Shown: piece by piece, positions 56,455 to 64,000 of the stretch
Layout: every line of letters starts with the position of its first letter
Numbering within the stretch: position 1 is the first letter of the stretch
Assembly: GCF_033063295.1 (NCBI RefSeq)
Contig: NZ_JAWJZH010000001.1
Coordinates: forward strand, 2,418,001 to 2,482,000
Direction of reading: 5' to 3'
From: Nitrosomonas sp. Is35
Lineage (GTDB): Bacteria > Pseudomonadota > Gammaproteobacteria > Burkholderiales > Nitrosomonadaceae
Length of the DNA: 64,000 nucleotides
Notes under the pieces: model-generated
The model's input: the letters and a program-made list of their open reading frames with translations, nothing else
What the model was told of the DNA's origin: nothing
Database searches by the model: none
Position numbers and translations under genes: made by a program

Positions 56455-56838
56455 CTAATCAGAATGAATGTTATTAAATTCAGTGAGTGCATCGGTACTC
56501 AACCTGACTATTTCCGTAGCAATTGCTTGATTTGCAGTTAATCTCTCAACTTTAGTCATAAGTCCTTTGAGTGAATCCAACTGCTGAGTCGAGGGTGGAT
56601 TGATGGAATGTTCATTTCTATCAAATGCAATTTTTTTGCTCTTTACAAGCGCTATTTTTTGATCTAATTCACCGATCTCTGTCTCATTGTCATGAAAATC
56701 ATCTTCGTTAATTTTAGTAGGGTCTTCATTTAGCTTCTCCAGTTTACGCTTGGATTCTTCTAAACATTTTAGGGTGTAATCGTAACTTTTACTATAATCC
56801 GAAATCTGTTGCTCATTCAATGCATTCTTGATTGCCAT
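56455..56838 (-). CDS. Small helical/coiled-coil protein, unknown
   Basis: The 127-aa cytoplasmic protein is highly charged and predicted to be almost all helix (CLEESKRKLEKLNEDPTKIN and following). There is no signal peptide. AGAAAGGAAAT lies before the ATG. No family is recognised. It lies between the amidase-like gene and the lipoprotein pair in the AT-rich cluster and may be their cytoplasmic partner. Confidence 0.6.
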   Translation of the reverse strand: MAIKNALNEQQISDYSKSYDYTLKCLEESKRKLEKLNEDPTKINEDDFHDNETEIGELDQKIALVKSKKIAFDRNEHSINPPSTQQLDSLKGLMTKVERLTANQAIATEIVRLSTDALTEFNNIHSD

Positions 56839-56914
56839 GTGATTATTTCCTTTCTAAGAAATTAGAAACTAACCCCTGTTGAATATGTGCTCTGAAGAAG
56901 TTGTAAGTGTGTTA

Positions 56915-57505
56915 TCAATTAGAAGAGCTTGTGGCTTGATTAGATGTATTCTGAGCTTCCTTAATATCTTTCAACACCGCTGAAAAAAAATCGGTTAGAA
57001 ATTGTAACTGCTCTTGATAAGTTGGTTCTTCAGCTAAAATTCCAAGTTTTTTTGAAATTGTCGACAAATCGTTTTTTGGAATCATTAAAACCTGCTGTGA
57101 TGATAATATTTGCTCTCGTAAAGTTAAATCTCGCAAGAGAGCTGCGCGCTGACGTTCTTGGATAATGTTTGAAGTGCGCCGTAATTCATTTATTAAGGTA
57201 GCGTAATTTTGAGCCCCTGTTTCTCCTGCGATGACTGCCGCGGCATGTGCACCTTGCAGATTCGTTTCGAATGTTACTTGTCGTTTTTCTGCTTGCTTGC
57301 TGAATGCTGCAATATTCGCCGCCCTTTCTTCTGAATTTGCGCGACTGTTTTCAACAAAACCAGACAGTTCTGTATTTACCAGCGAAGAGTTTATCGAAGT
57401 AATTTTAGCTAATTCTCGAACTTCAGATGTAGATGAACAGGCAGCAAAGAATAGACTCGCTGAAACAATCAAGGTGAACTTGGAAATGTTTTTTTTGGTT
57501 GACAT
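56915..57505 (-). CDS. Lipoprotein with helical body, unknown
   Basis: The 196-aa protein has a lipoprotein signal with lipobox FFAAC (Cys23) followed by SSTSE. The rest is helical, Ala/Gln/Arg-rich and likely to form a coiled coil. A Ser at +2 predicts outer-membrane sorting. Its ATG shares a base with the TAA stop of the upstream lipoprotein gene (TAATG at 57505), so the two are translationally coupled and probably form a complex. Confidence 0.7.
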   Translation of the reverse strand: MSTKKNISKFTLIVSASLFFAACSSTSEVRELAKITSINSSLVNTELSGFVENSRANSEERAANIAAFSKQAEKRQVTFETNLQGAHAAAVIAGETGAQNYATLINELRRTSNIIQERQRAALLRDLTLREQILSSQQVLMIPKNDLSTISKKLGILAEEPTYQEQLQFLTDFFSAVLKDIKEAQNTSNQATSSSN

Positions 57506-58959
57506 TAGTTTAAAACTCCTCCTGCAATAGTAAACAAACCCGCAGCTTTAAGTCCTTCGATGATTAGCTTTGCGATTTCTTCCCTTTTCATGCCCGAACC
57601 ATGATATGCCGCCAATACAATGATTGGCTGTTTAATGGCTACCTCCCAAAGTCGGAGCGCTGTTTCTGATTTATCAAGTGCCTGCGCATGGTCGATGTCG
57701 ATTAAACGGTATTTAATCTCATCCCTTGCACGCCGTGGGCCAGTGTATATATTCAAATATGTTGTGAGTGCAACTACCATATGGCGACGTGCCGATTCGT
57801 TTATGGATTTGGATTTATTATATAAATCTGAAGTATTAATTTCTCTTTTAGAGCTAGCTGCGATTGCCCAATTGAGATATCTTTGAGATTCATTTAAACC
57901 TTTAAATTCATTATCAACGAATTCAAGTTCTTGTTGTAGTAATTTAAATCTGGTGCTGGATCTTTCAATTTGGGTATCTGCATTTTCTTTCAATGCCATT
58001 AATCGTTCTTTTTCAAATAATAAAGAATTAACTGGTGGTAGCTTAGAAAGTGCTTCTATTGCAGAAAGCCTGCCCCTAAATCTGGGGAGTTGCGCAACAA
58101 AAGTTAAAGCCTGTTGTTTATCCAAGCATTTTTCTTGTGTTCGCACTTTTACTGCCTCCTCAATATTTTCATCTTTTATACCCGAACAATTCAGTTTCCC
58201 ATCAGCAACCTCACCTGTCACAAACGCATCTAGTATTAGGTCAATATTCTCGATTTGAGATTTCGCAACACTTTGCTTACCGAGAATTCCCGATTTCTCA
58301 AAAGTATTTAGCGCGTTTTGTAGCCTTCTAGCTTGATCCGTGATTTCTTTCTTTGCTGCCTCGGATGTATCAGTTTCAGCTTGTTTTAAAGCTTCTTTAT
58401 ATTCCTTCAAAGCATTCTCATATATTTCTTTTGCTTCAGTAGCATTGTCTTCTTGTTGTTTTAGATTCTCTTTCGCCTTTTTTATCTTCTGCTCGACATT
58501 TACTTTTTCAATTCCTAATTTGATCAATTGCTTATCAATCGATTCCTGTAGTTTGTTACTTAACGACTTGTTACCATCTCCCAATAACGAGAGGAGTTTT
58601 GTATTACGAAGTGATTCTGAATTTTGCGCAACAACTTCAAGTTCATGGACTAACAATTTAGTCTGATTTTTTCGTTCCTCTTCGATAACCGCTTTAAAGT
58701 TAATTTCATCACTGGTTTTTTTTACTAATGATGCTGTAGCATCCTTATCTGGGTTATATAAGTGGATGCCAGCACAACCAGTCAAACTAACAAATCCAGA
58801 TAACAACGCTAAATTTATCAGCAAGCAAGCGGATCGCTGCAAACAATGCTTGGAATATTTTTTTATTTTCAACAGATCTCCGTTCACAAAATAATCTCCT
58901 GTCATATCGTTTTTTGTTAATTTCAATTTTTTGTACATTGTGTACTTTTGCCGCAGCAA
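57505..58959 (-). CDS. Large coiled-coil lipoprotein, unknown
   Basis: The protein has up to 484 aa. After a charged N-terminal extension there is a lipoprotein signal (LLINLALLSGFVSLTGC) with lipobox LTGC. A long coiled coil follows (about residues 140-240; KKAKENLKQQEDNATEAKEI), then a helical domain, ending in a short hydrophobic Gly-rich segment (GLKAAGLFTIAGGVLN). The start is uncertain: initiation at 58902 (Met20) would place the lipobox closer to the N-terminus. No family is recognised. It is the first gene of a coupled lipoprotein pair, 180 bp downstream of a LuxR-type regulator gene. Confidence 0.68.
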   Translation of the reverse strand: MLRQKYTMYKKLKLTKNDMTGDYFVNGDLLKIKKYSKHCLQRSACLLINLALLSGFVSLTGCAGIHLYNPDKDATASLVKKTSDEINFKAVIEEERKNQTKLLVHELEVVAQNSESLRNTKLLSLLGDGNKSLSNKLQESIDKQLIKLGIEKVNVEQKIKKAKENLKQQEDNATEAKEIYENALKEYKEALKQAETDTSEAAKKEITDQARRLQNALNTFEKSGILGKQSVAKSQIENIDLILDAFVTGEVADGKLNCSGIKDENIEEAVKVRTQEKCLDKQQALTFVAQLPRFRGRLSAIEALSKLPPVNSLLFEKERLMALKENADTQIERSSTRFKLLQQELEFVDNEFKGLNESQRYLNWAIAASSKREINTSDLYNKSKSINESARRHMVVALTTYLNIYTGPRRARDEIKYRLIDIDHAQALDKSETALRLWEVAIKQPIIVLAAYHGSGMKREEIAKLIIEGLKAAGLFTIAGGVLN

Positions 58960-59138
58960 CTCTTGAGTATTCCTCTGCGATCTGATGGTTTAGGTTTCAT
59001 TTGTTTTGACAGTTATTCATAAAAAATTAATTTTGTATGATGTAATTTAAAAAGCTTTATACAACGATATGAATCAAACAAAAATAACCCAATTGAGTCA
59101 TTTTGAATTTCAATTGATTGATAATGACCGCACAGATC

Positions 59139-60227
59139 TCACTCGATGCTCGACAGCAGTTCGCTTCGTGTTGAAACACCCAACTTACTGTAGATACTTT
59201 TAATGTGATTCCGCACGGTGTGATAACTCAGGTGAATCTCTTCGGCGATTTCCCGGGCAGCTTTTCCTTGGCATATCAGTACCGTTATTTCCATTTCACG
59301 ATGGGTTAACCGGGTCTTATCGAGTTGATTGAAGACTTTTCCAAATTTGTGAGTAATGCGGGAGGGATGCAATAAATAGATGCAGTGGCGGGAATCTTCA
59401 TCCGCATGAATCAGGGTCAGTTTGATTTCATAAAGACGCTTACCCAATTGCGATAGAAAGCTATACCCATTGATCTTATTACTTTGCAGAAAATTGATGA
59501 GCGCAAGCATGGAAGAGAGGAATGCCTGCTTTTCCTGAGCAAAAACCCGGTCAAATTCACAGCTTTGGAAAATGACCTGACCGTCGCTGCGAAATACGGT
59601 TATCGGGTCGGTATAACTAGACCAGAAGTTTTTTGTTAACCAGGAATTAAAGCTCTCTTGCCGGAATAAGATGAGCCTCAGCGTTTGCAGCAAAATAGGC
59701 TTCAGTATTTTCAGCAGTTCAAAATCCCTTTGGCTGAATACCTGTTGCTGATTACTCAACCGGCAAAAATAAAATTGAAAGGCCAATTGGTGGTGATCAT
59801 CAAATACTTTAACCACGGTGCAGTTACGATGCGATTGCTGCCAAGCCAAATCAAAAGACCGGTAGTAACCGCCATTTTCTTCGAAACACTGCACATCGCT
59901 CACTGCACTGATTGGCAATGGCTCAGTTGGGTGACTATCCTTGGAATCGGCTATAACCAGTCCCTGCGAGGCAATATTCAATAACTGTTTCCAGCTATGC
60001 TGACAGCAGGTTGATTGATTAATGCTGCCCAGTAACTGCAACGCATTTTGCTCTCCCATGAGCCGCCCGTAGAATGCACCGTTGCACTTCAACAATGGCA
60101 GCAACGCCGCTTTAACCGCTTGGTTAAATTCGTCCCATGTTTGGCAATTATTCAACCATTTAATCGTTGCTAATGTTTGCTGATGATCACTGTTTAGAAA
60201 TTGATTGGGAATATTATTCTTATTCAT
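59139..60227 (-). CDS. LuxR-family transcriptional regulator
   Basis: The 362-aa protein ends with a LuxR/GerE helix-turn-helix (about residues 297-360; LTHREMEITVLICQGKAARE, IHLSYHTVRNHIKSIYSKLG). The N-terminal 290 residues are of unrecognised type, with no receiver or autoinducer domain signature, though a PAS/GAF-like sensory fold is possible around 190-280. It lies directly upstream of, and in the same direction as, the AT-rich envelope cluster, making it a plausible regulator of that cluster. Confidence 0.82.
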   Translation of the reverse strand: MNKNNIPNQFLNSDHQQTLATIKWLNNCQTWDEFNQAVKAALLPLLKCNGAFYGRLMGEQNALQLLGSINQSTCCQHSWKQLLNIASQGLVIADSKDSHPTEPLPISAVSDVQCFEENGGYYRSFDLAWQQSHRNCTVVKVFDDHHQLAFQFYFCRLSNQQQVFSQRDFELLKILKPILLQTLRLILFRQESFNSWLTKNFWSSYTDPITVFRSDGQVIFQSCEFDRVFAQEKQAFLSSMLALINFLQSNKINGYSFLSQLGKRLYEIKLTLIHADEDSRHCIYLLHPSRITHKFGKVFNQLDKTRLTHREMEITVLICQGKAAREIAEEIHLSYHTVRNHIKSIYSKLGVSTRSELLSSIE

Positions 60228-60639
60228 TTCTTCACCCCTATTTTCTTTTTAATTTTTGTAAGAAACTTAAACGAGAAGAACCAAAATTACACTGATGTAA
60301 AGCAAACATCGCTTATGAAGTTGTGAGTCCCGGATAATAAGAAGCAACTCTCTTCATTGCGTTATCTACACATCACCCCGTGGCGCTCAGAATATCCTTA
60401 TACGTTCTTAATTCGGTCAGTCACACTTTCAAGAAAATCAATAAAAACTGCCACTTAACAACAGTATACTAGAATAACGGTCAGGGTATTGTGGGCATTA
60501 TCACAACGATGGAGATAAAGATTAGCTGCTGGAAGCGACAATTTCGAAATCGCCGTTGGTGCTATTGAAACGATCAGTCCGGCATCTGCAACCGGCGATC
60601 AAACTTGCGTGCAACTCTGCAATAAACCGATGCACGCAT
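60228..60639. other. Intergenic region, mostly without features
   Basis: The promoter of the LuxR gene must lie here. The right part (from about 60520) may hold further decayed IS3 sequence, but no motif could be recognised before 60640. Confidence 0.4.
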
Positions 60640-60796
60640 GCTCTTGCAAAAGCATACGGAGGAATGGCAGCACGGCAAGATGTACTACAGTATATTTCGA
60701 TGTTTTATAACAGCCATCGGCTGCATACATACTTGGGGGTACAAAAGTCCGCATCAATATGCAGCGGAAACAGAAGAATCGAAAATAATCGCTTAA
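60640..60796 (+). pseudogene. IS3-family transposase (OrfB) C-terminal remnant
   Basis: The reading frame gives AYGGMAARQDVLQYISMFYN followed by SHRLHTYLG, the typical C-terminal DDE-transposase segment of IS3-family OrfB (Y-I-x-x-FYNxxRxHxxLG). A one-base shift then continues KSPHQYAAETEESKIIA and a stop. The DDE residues upstream are absent, so only a remnant is left. Confidence 0.75.
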
Positions 60797-61070
60797 TCAG
60801 CAGTTCAACTACCAGGAACAAATAACTATTCCAATAGCCCCTTAAAAATACTGATTTTCATAAATTTGTCTTTTAATTTACAAAGAGTTTACATTCTCTC
60901 CACAATCTCATTATTTTTTTGCCCTATAGTACCCCTCCATCAGCAGCAGCTCCACAACAAGTTTAAATATCATACTGAATATTAATGGTTAGTATGAATA
61001 TTTACAGGAAGAAATAACAGTCATTGGATTTTATTGGTTTGCAATCTTTTATAGGGAAGGAGAGTTAATC

Positions 61071-61583
61071 GTGATGCAAGAACATACAACCAGCAATGCG
61101 CCTGAGCCGGTAAATCCGGCGGCAAATGCGACAACCAATGAGTTTCTGACTTTTCGATTAGGAAACGAAGAGTATGGAATTGAAATACTCAAGGTACAAG
61201 AAATTCGTAATTACAATGCCATCACACAAATTGCGAATGCGCCCGAATTCATCAAAGGTGTAGTCAATTTACGCGGAATCATTGTTCCAATCGTTGATAT
61301 GCGCATCAAATTCCGCCTTGGCAATGAAAATTATGATGAATTCACTGTCGTGATCATTATCAACGTCGCCGGACGCGTGGTGGGCATGGTGGTCGACAGC
61401 GTATCCGATGTGATGAATCTGGCTGAAGAACAAATGCGTCCCACCCCTGGCTTTGGCTCAATCATCGATACGGAATACATCATGGGATTAGGCACCGTCG
61501 ACGAGAGAATGCTGATATTGATCGATATCGAGAAATTGATGAGTAGCAGCGATATGGGCCTGATTGACCAAAACCTCAACTAA
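61071..61583 (+). CDS. cheW: Chemotaxis coupling protein CheW
   Basis: The 170-aa protein has the CheW SH3-like double-barrel: FLTFRLGNEEYGIEILKVQE, GVVNLRGIIVPIVDMRIKF and GMVVDSVSDVMNL. It couples chemoreceptors to the CheA kinase. GGAG lies 8 nt before a GTG (61071) and 11 nt before the ATG at 61074, so either may start translation. A chemoreceptor gene follows after 43 bp, and the two likely form an operon; here the receptor is disrupted by an insertion sequence. Confidence 0.94.
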   Translation: MMQEHTTSNAPEPVNPAANATTNEFLTFRLGNEEYGIEILKVQEIRNYNAITQIANAPEFIKGVVNLRGIIVPIVDMRIKFRLGNENYDEFTVVIIINVAGRVVGMVVDSVSDVMNLAEEQMRPTPGFGSIIDTEYIMGLGTVDERMLILIDIEKLMSSSDMGLIDQNLN

Positions 61584-61626
61584 AGATTATTGACTTCATC
61601 TTATTTGCAATTACAAGGAGATCCAA

Positions 61627-62601
61627 ATGTTTACAAATACCTCTATCAAGTTCAGATTAATTTTTGTAATGAGCGTCCTATCCGCACTGGTGCTTGGAAT
61701 TGGCACAATGGGTTTATATGGTTTCAGTCAATCGAATGCCGGAATTAAAACCATATATGAAGACCGGCTGGGACCGGCCGTTCAATTGGGAACGATTCTG
61801 GATAACTGGTATCAAGTACAAGCCAAAGTTGTCGCCGCCACCAATTTAAGCAACCCCGATGCGGCAAAAACGCTGAGCGCCGAGGTGCAACAACTGGTTC
61901 AAAAAAATGAAGGGTTGTGGACGCAATTCCAGGCATCCAATTTAATACCTGAAGAAGTGAGGTTGAGTAAAATAAAAACCGAACAACATGCGCAATATGT
62001 GCAATCGGCCAATCAGGTTTTTCAGCTCGCAGCAGCGGGTAAATTTGAAGCGGCCGCGCACCATGTTTCAACGGATACCATGAAAAAATTCAGCGCACTG
62101 CGCGAAACCGTATTTGCTCTGTTCGATCTGCAAAGATCGGCTTCAACAACAGAATATAATCATGCGCAAACCAGCTATGAAAGTATTTTTTCAACGACGG
62201 CAATGATCATCATCGCAAGTTTTATCCTGGCAGCCATTTTCGGATATTTGTTGCTAAGATCGATTATTGTCCCGTTGGATGAAGCCGTTGCGATTGCTAA
62301 TGCCGTTGCCACGGGTGATTTGACTCACCGCATTGAAGTCAATTCAACCAACGAAACCGGCCGTTTGCTGCAAGCCTTGAAAACCATGAATGACAATTTA
62401 TCAGATTTGGTTGGTAAGGTGCGTATGGGTACCGATGAAATTACAACCGCATCAGGCGAAATCGCTTCCGGCAACTCCGATTTGAGTCAACGCACCGAAG
62501 AACAAGCATCCAGTCTGGAAGAAACTGCGTCTTCAATGGAAGAACTGACATCGACCGTCAAACAAAATGCGGATAATGCGCATCAAGCTAGGGCCTGTTA
62601 A
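61627..62601 (+). pseudogene. Methyl-accepting chemotaxis protein, N-terminal part (interrupted by IS)
   Basis: The frame encodes an N-terminal helix, a four-helix-bundle periplasmic sensor (about residues 33-185), a second helix (about 190-212), a HAMP domain (LRSIIVPLDEAVAIANAVAT) and the start of the methylation helix (SGNSDLSQRTEEQASSLEET). At codon 322 it runs into the insertion sequence and stops at a TAA formed in the inverted repeat (62599-62601). The product, if made, lacks the kinase-control hairpin. Removing the IS and one TA copy restores the frame exactly (...HQANQLAAGA...). Confidence 0.92.
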
Positions 62602-63394
62602 CACAATCTGATTGCTTCGACGATGAGAGCGAAGTGGATAAAGGAGATGAAGACGACATCGAGCTTATCGAACCTGGAGAAGATGCGGCGAAATCCCTTG
62701 AGCCTTCTGAACAATCGTTCGATCTCGTTGCGTTTTTTGTACATGGCACGGTTGTATTCCCAGGGTGACAAGCGATTTGCTTTGGGCGGAACAACCGGGA
62801 TGTAACCCAAATCTAGTGCCAGTTGCCGGGTTTGGTCGCCCTCATAAGCACGATCCATCAGCAGGTAGGTGGGCGTATTGACGGGACCGAGGGAAAGCAA
62901 AAGCTGCCTGCCCTCTGGCGCATCGTGGGCGTGACCGGGCGAGAGGGCAAAGCTTATGGTTGTTCTGGAATCTGCGGCAACCAGATGAATTTTGGTGGTC
63001 CATCCACCTCGAGATTTTCCGATGGATTGGGGGCCGTTTTTTTTAACGCACCCGTACCGTCGGGATGGACTTTGATGCTGGTGCTGTCCAGCGAAACAGT
63101 TTCAATACGGATACGGATGATTTGCTGATGCTGAAGTTGCCCAAATACATGGCTCAGTACACCACTCTTTGCCCAGCGATTCATGCGGGTATAGATGGTA
63201 TGCCAGTTGCCGAATCGCTTGGGCAGTCCTCGCCACTTGCAGCCATGCTCGGCAACGTAAAGAATGGCATTGAGAACTTGCAGATTGGAATGGCTGACGT
63301 TGCCACGCTGACGCGGCAGGCAGTGCTCGATCTGTTGATATTGAGTTTCGGTGATTTCCATCACCAAATTATATCAAATAGCGTTAACAGGCCC
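62591..63394 (-). mobile_element. IS5-family insertion sequence (IS427-like), 804 bp
   Basis: The ends are GGGCCTGTTAAC and its complement GTTAACAGGCCC, giving at least 12-bp perfect terminal inverted repeats. A 2-bp TA target duplication flanks it (62589-62590 and 63395-63396). The element encodes one DDE transposase in two overlapping frames. The intact ends, duplication and reading frames show a recent insertion. It interrupts the chemoreceptor gene. Confidence 0.92.
62598..63367 (-). CDS. IS5-family transposase, two frames joined by -1 frameshift
   Basis: OrfA (63367 to 62954) contains an N-terminal HTH-like region ([20 protein letters not shown]) and the first DDE Asp in [13 protein letters not shown]. 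The second frame continues [19 protein letters not shown], includes [19 protein letters not shown] with the second Asp, and [20 protein letters not shown] with the Glu, and stops at 62598. The frames are linked at eight A residues on the coding strand (63037-63044), a classic slippery site for programmed -1 frameshifting in the IS427 group. Confidence 0.9.
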
Positions 63395-64000
63395 TAATCA
63401 ACTGGCCGCAGGAGCTTCCGAAGTTGCGATGAAAGGCGGCTCGGTAGTCGGTCAAGTGGTACAAACCATGAGCTCGATCAACGAAAGCTCGAAGAAAATT
63501 GTCGACATCATCAGTGTCATCGATGGCATCGCATTCCAAACCAATATTTTGGCGCTGAATGCGGCCGTCGAGGCAGCACGTGCCGGTGAACAAGGCCGTG
63601 GATTTGCGGTAGTAGCCACGGAAGTGCGTACGCTGGCGCAACGTTCTGCCGCAGCTGCAAAAGAGATCAAAGAACTGATCAATGACTCAGTATCCAAAGT
63701 TGATGAAGGAACACGTTTGGTAGATGAAGCGGGCGTTACGATGGATGAAATTGTCACGGCTGTTAAACGAGTCACCGACATCATGAGTGAAATTTCCGCA
63801 GCTTCTCAGGAACAAAGCTCAGGTATCGAACAAGTGAATCAAGCGGTCACCCAAATGGACGAAGCCACACAGCAAAACGCAGCCTTAGTGGAACAAGCTG
63901 CCGCTGCCGCCGAGTCCATGAAGGACCAAGCACAAGCCCTGACACATGCAGTGAGTACTTTCAAATTGGCAGGTGCTCATTCAACCTCTGCAACTGTAAA
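63395..64000 (+). pseudogene. Methyl-accepting chemotaxis protein, C-terminal part (continues past window)
   Basis: After the insertion sequence the receptor frame resumes with [20 protein letters not shown]. It includes the highly conserved tip [20 protein letters not shown] and the descending helix ([40 protein letters not shown]). It lacks its own start and the sensor half, so it cannot work as a receptor while the IS is present. It runs off the window end. Confidence 0.92.

Noticed and set aside
1..64000. CRISPR arrays, tRNA, rRNA, prophage structural genes or a replication origin
   Set aside because: No regularly spaced direct repeats, no tRNA-like cloverleaf arms, no rRNA sequence and no dnaA-box cluster were seen on reading both strands.

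Overview
The window looks like the chromosome of a betaproteobacterium of the Nitrosomonas / Nitrosomonadaceae type. This rests on moderate GC, a DUF3579 protein, betaproteobacterial DUF2130 and DUF3422 proteins, a CzcCBA-type metal exporter, abundant HDOD and c-di-GMP proteins, and many iron genes. No diagnostic amo or hao gene and no rRNA or tRNA lies in the window, so the assignment is an inference. Most of the sequence is ordinary chromosome broken by short AT-rich accessory patches.

Layout. 1-4.3 kb: a minus-strand metal-efflux operon, outer membrane factor > membrane fusion lipoprotein > RND pump (pump cut by the window edge). 4.5-12.5 kb: a RoxA-like di-haem cytochrome, DUF3579, a lipoprotein zinc aminopeptidase, ChrA, an HD-GYP response regulator and a DUF2130 coiled-coil protein. 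12.7-14.4 kb: a flagellin with an HExxH metallopeptidase inserted in its variable region (flagellinolysin type). 14.6-21.8 kb: a Tat-exported multicopper oxidase, a CHASE-PAS-PAS histidine kinase, an HDOD protein and a Tat-exported PhoX-like protein. 21.8-24.9 kb: a stress operon cbpA-cbpM-trxC-htrA behind a good sigma-32-like promoter. 25-28.1 kb: a PP2C phosphatase and an AT-rich DUF262/HNH (GmrSD-like) gene. 28.3-37.1 kb: an iron-responsive region with three Fur-box-like sites. It holds a LicD-cytidylyltransferase fusion, a small RTX protein, a secreted protein made of two homologous halves, a TonB-dependent siderophore receptor and Bfd.

37.3-44.9 kb: L-serine dehydratase whose stop codon lies in a MITE-like repeat, DUF3422, a candidate small RNA, a membrane-embedded patatin lipase, a small membrane protein and a hotdog thioesterase. 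45-49.9 kb: two HDOD-GAF paralogues and a PAS-GGDEF-EAL protein, the last translationally coupled to one of the HDOD genes. 50.3-54.9 kb: a beta-oxidation pair (thiolase and hydroxyacyl-CoA dehydrogenase/enoyl-CoA hydratase), an ArsC/Spx-like protein and a cupin. 55-60.2 kb: an AT-rich cluster of poorly known envelope proteins (membrane protein, frameshifted CHAP-like amidase, coiled-coil protein, two coupled lipoproteins) below a LuxR-type regulator. 60.6-64 kb: an IS3 remnant, cheW, and a chemoreceptor gene split by an intact 804-bp IS5-family element with a TA target duplication.

Strongest candidates for further attention are the proteolytic flagellin, the LicD-cytidylyltransferase fusion within the iron region, the duplicated iron-linked secreted protein, the 55-60 kb envelope cluster, and a candidate small RNA at about 40.3-40.5 kb.
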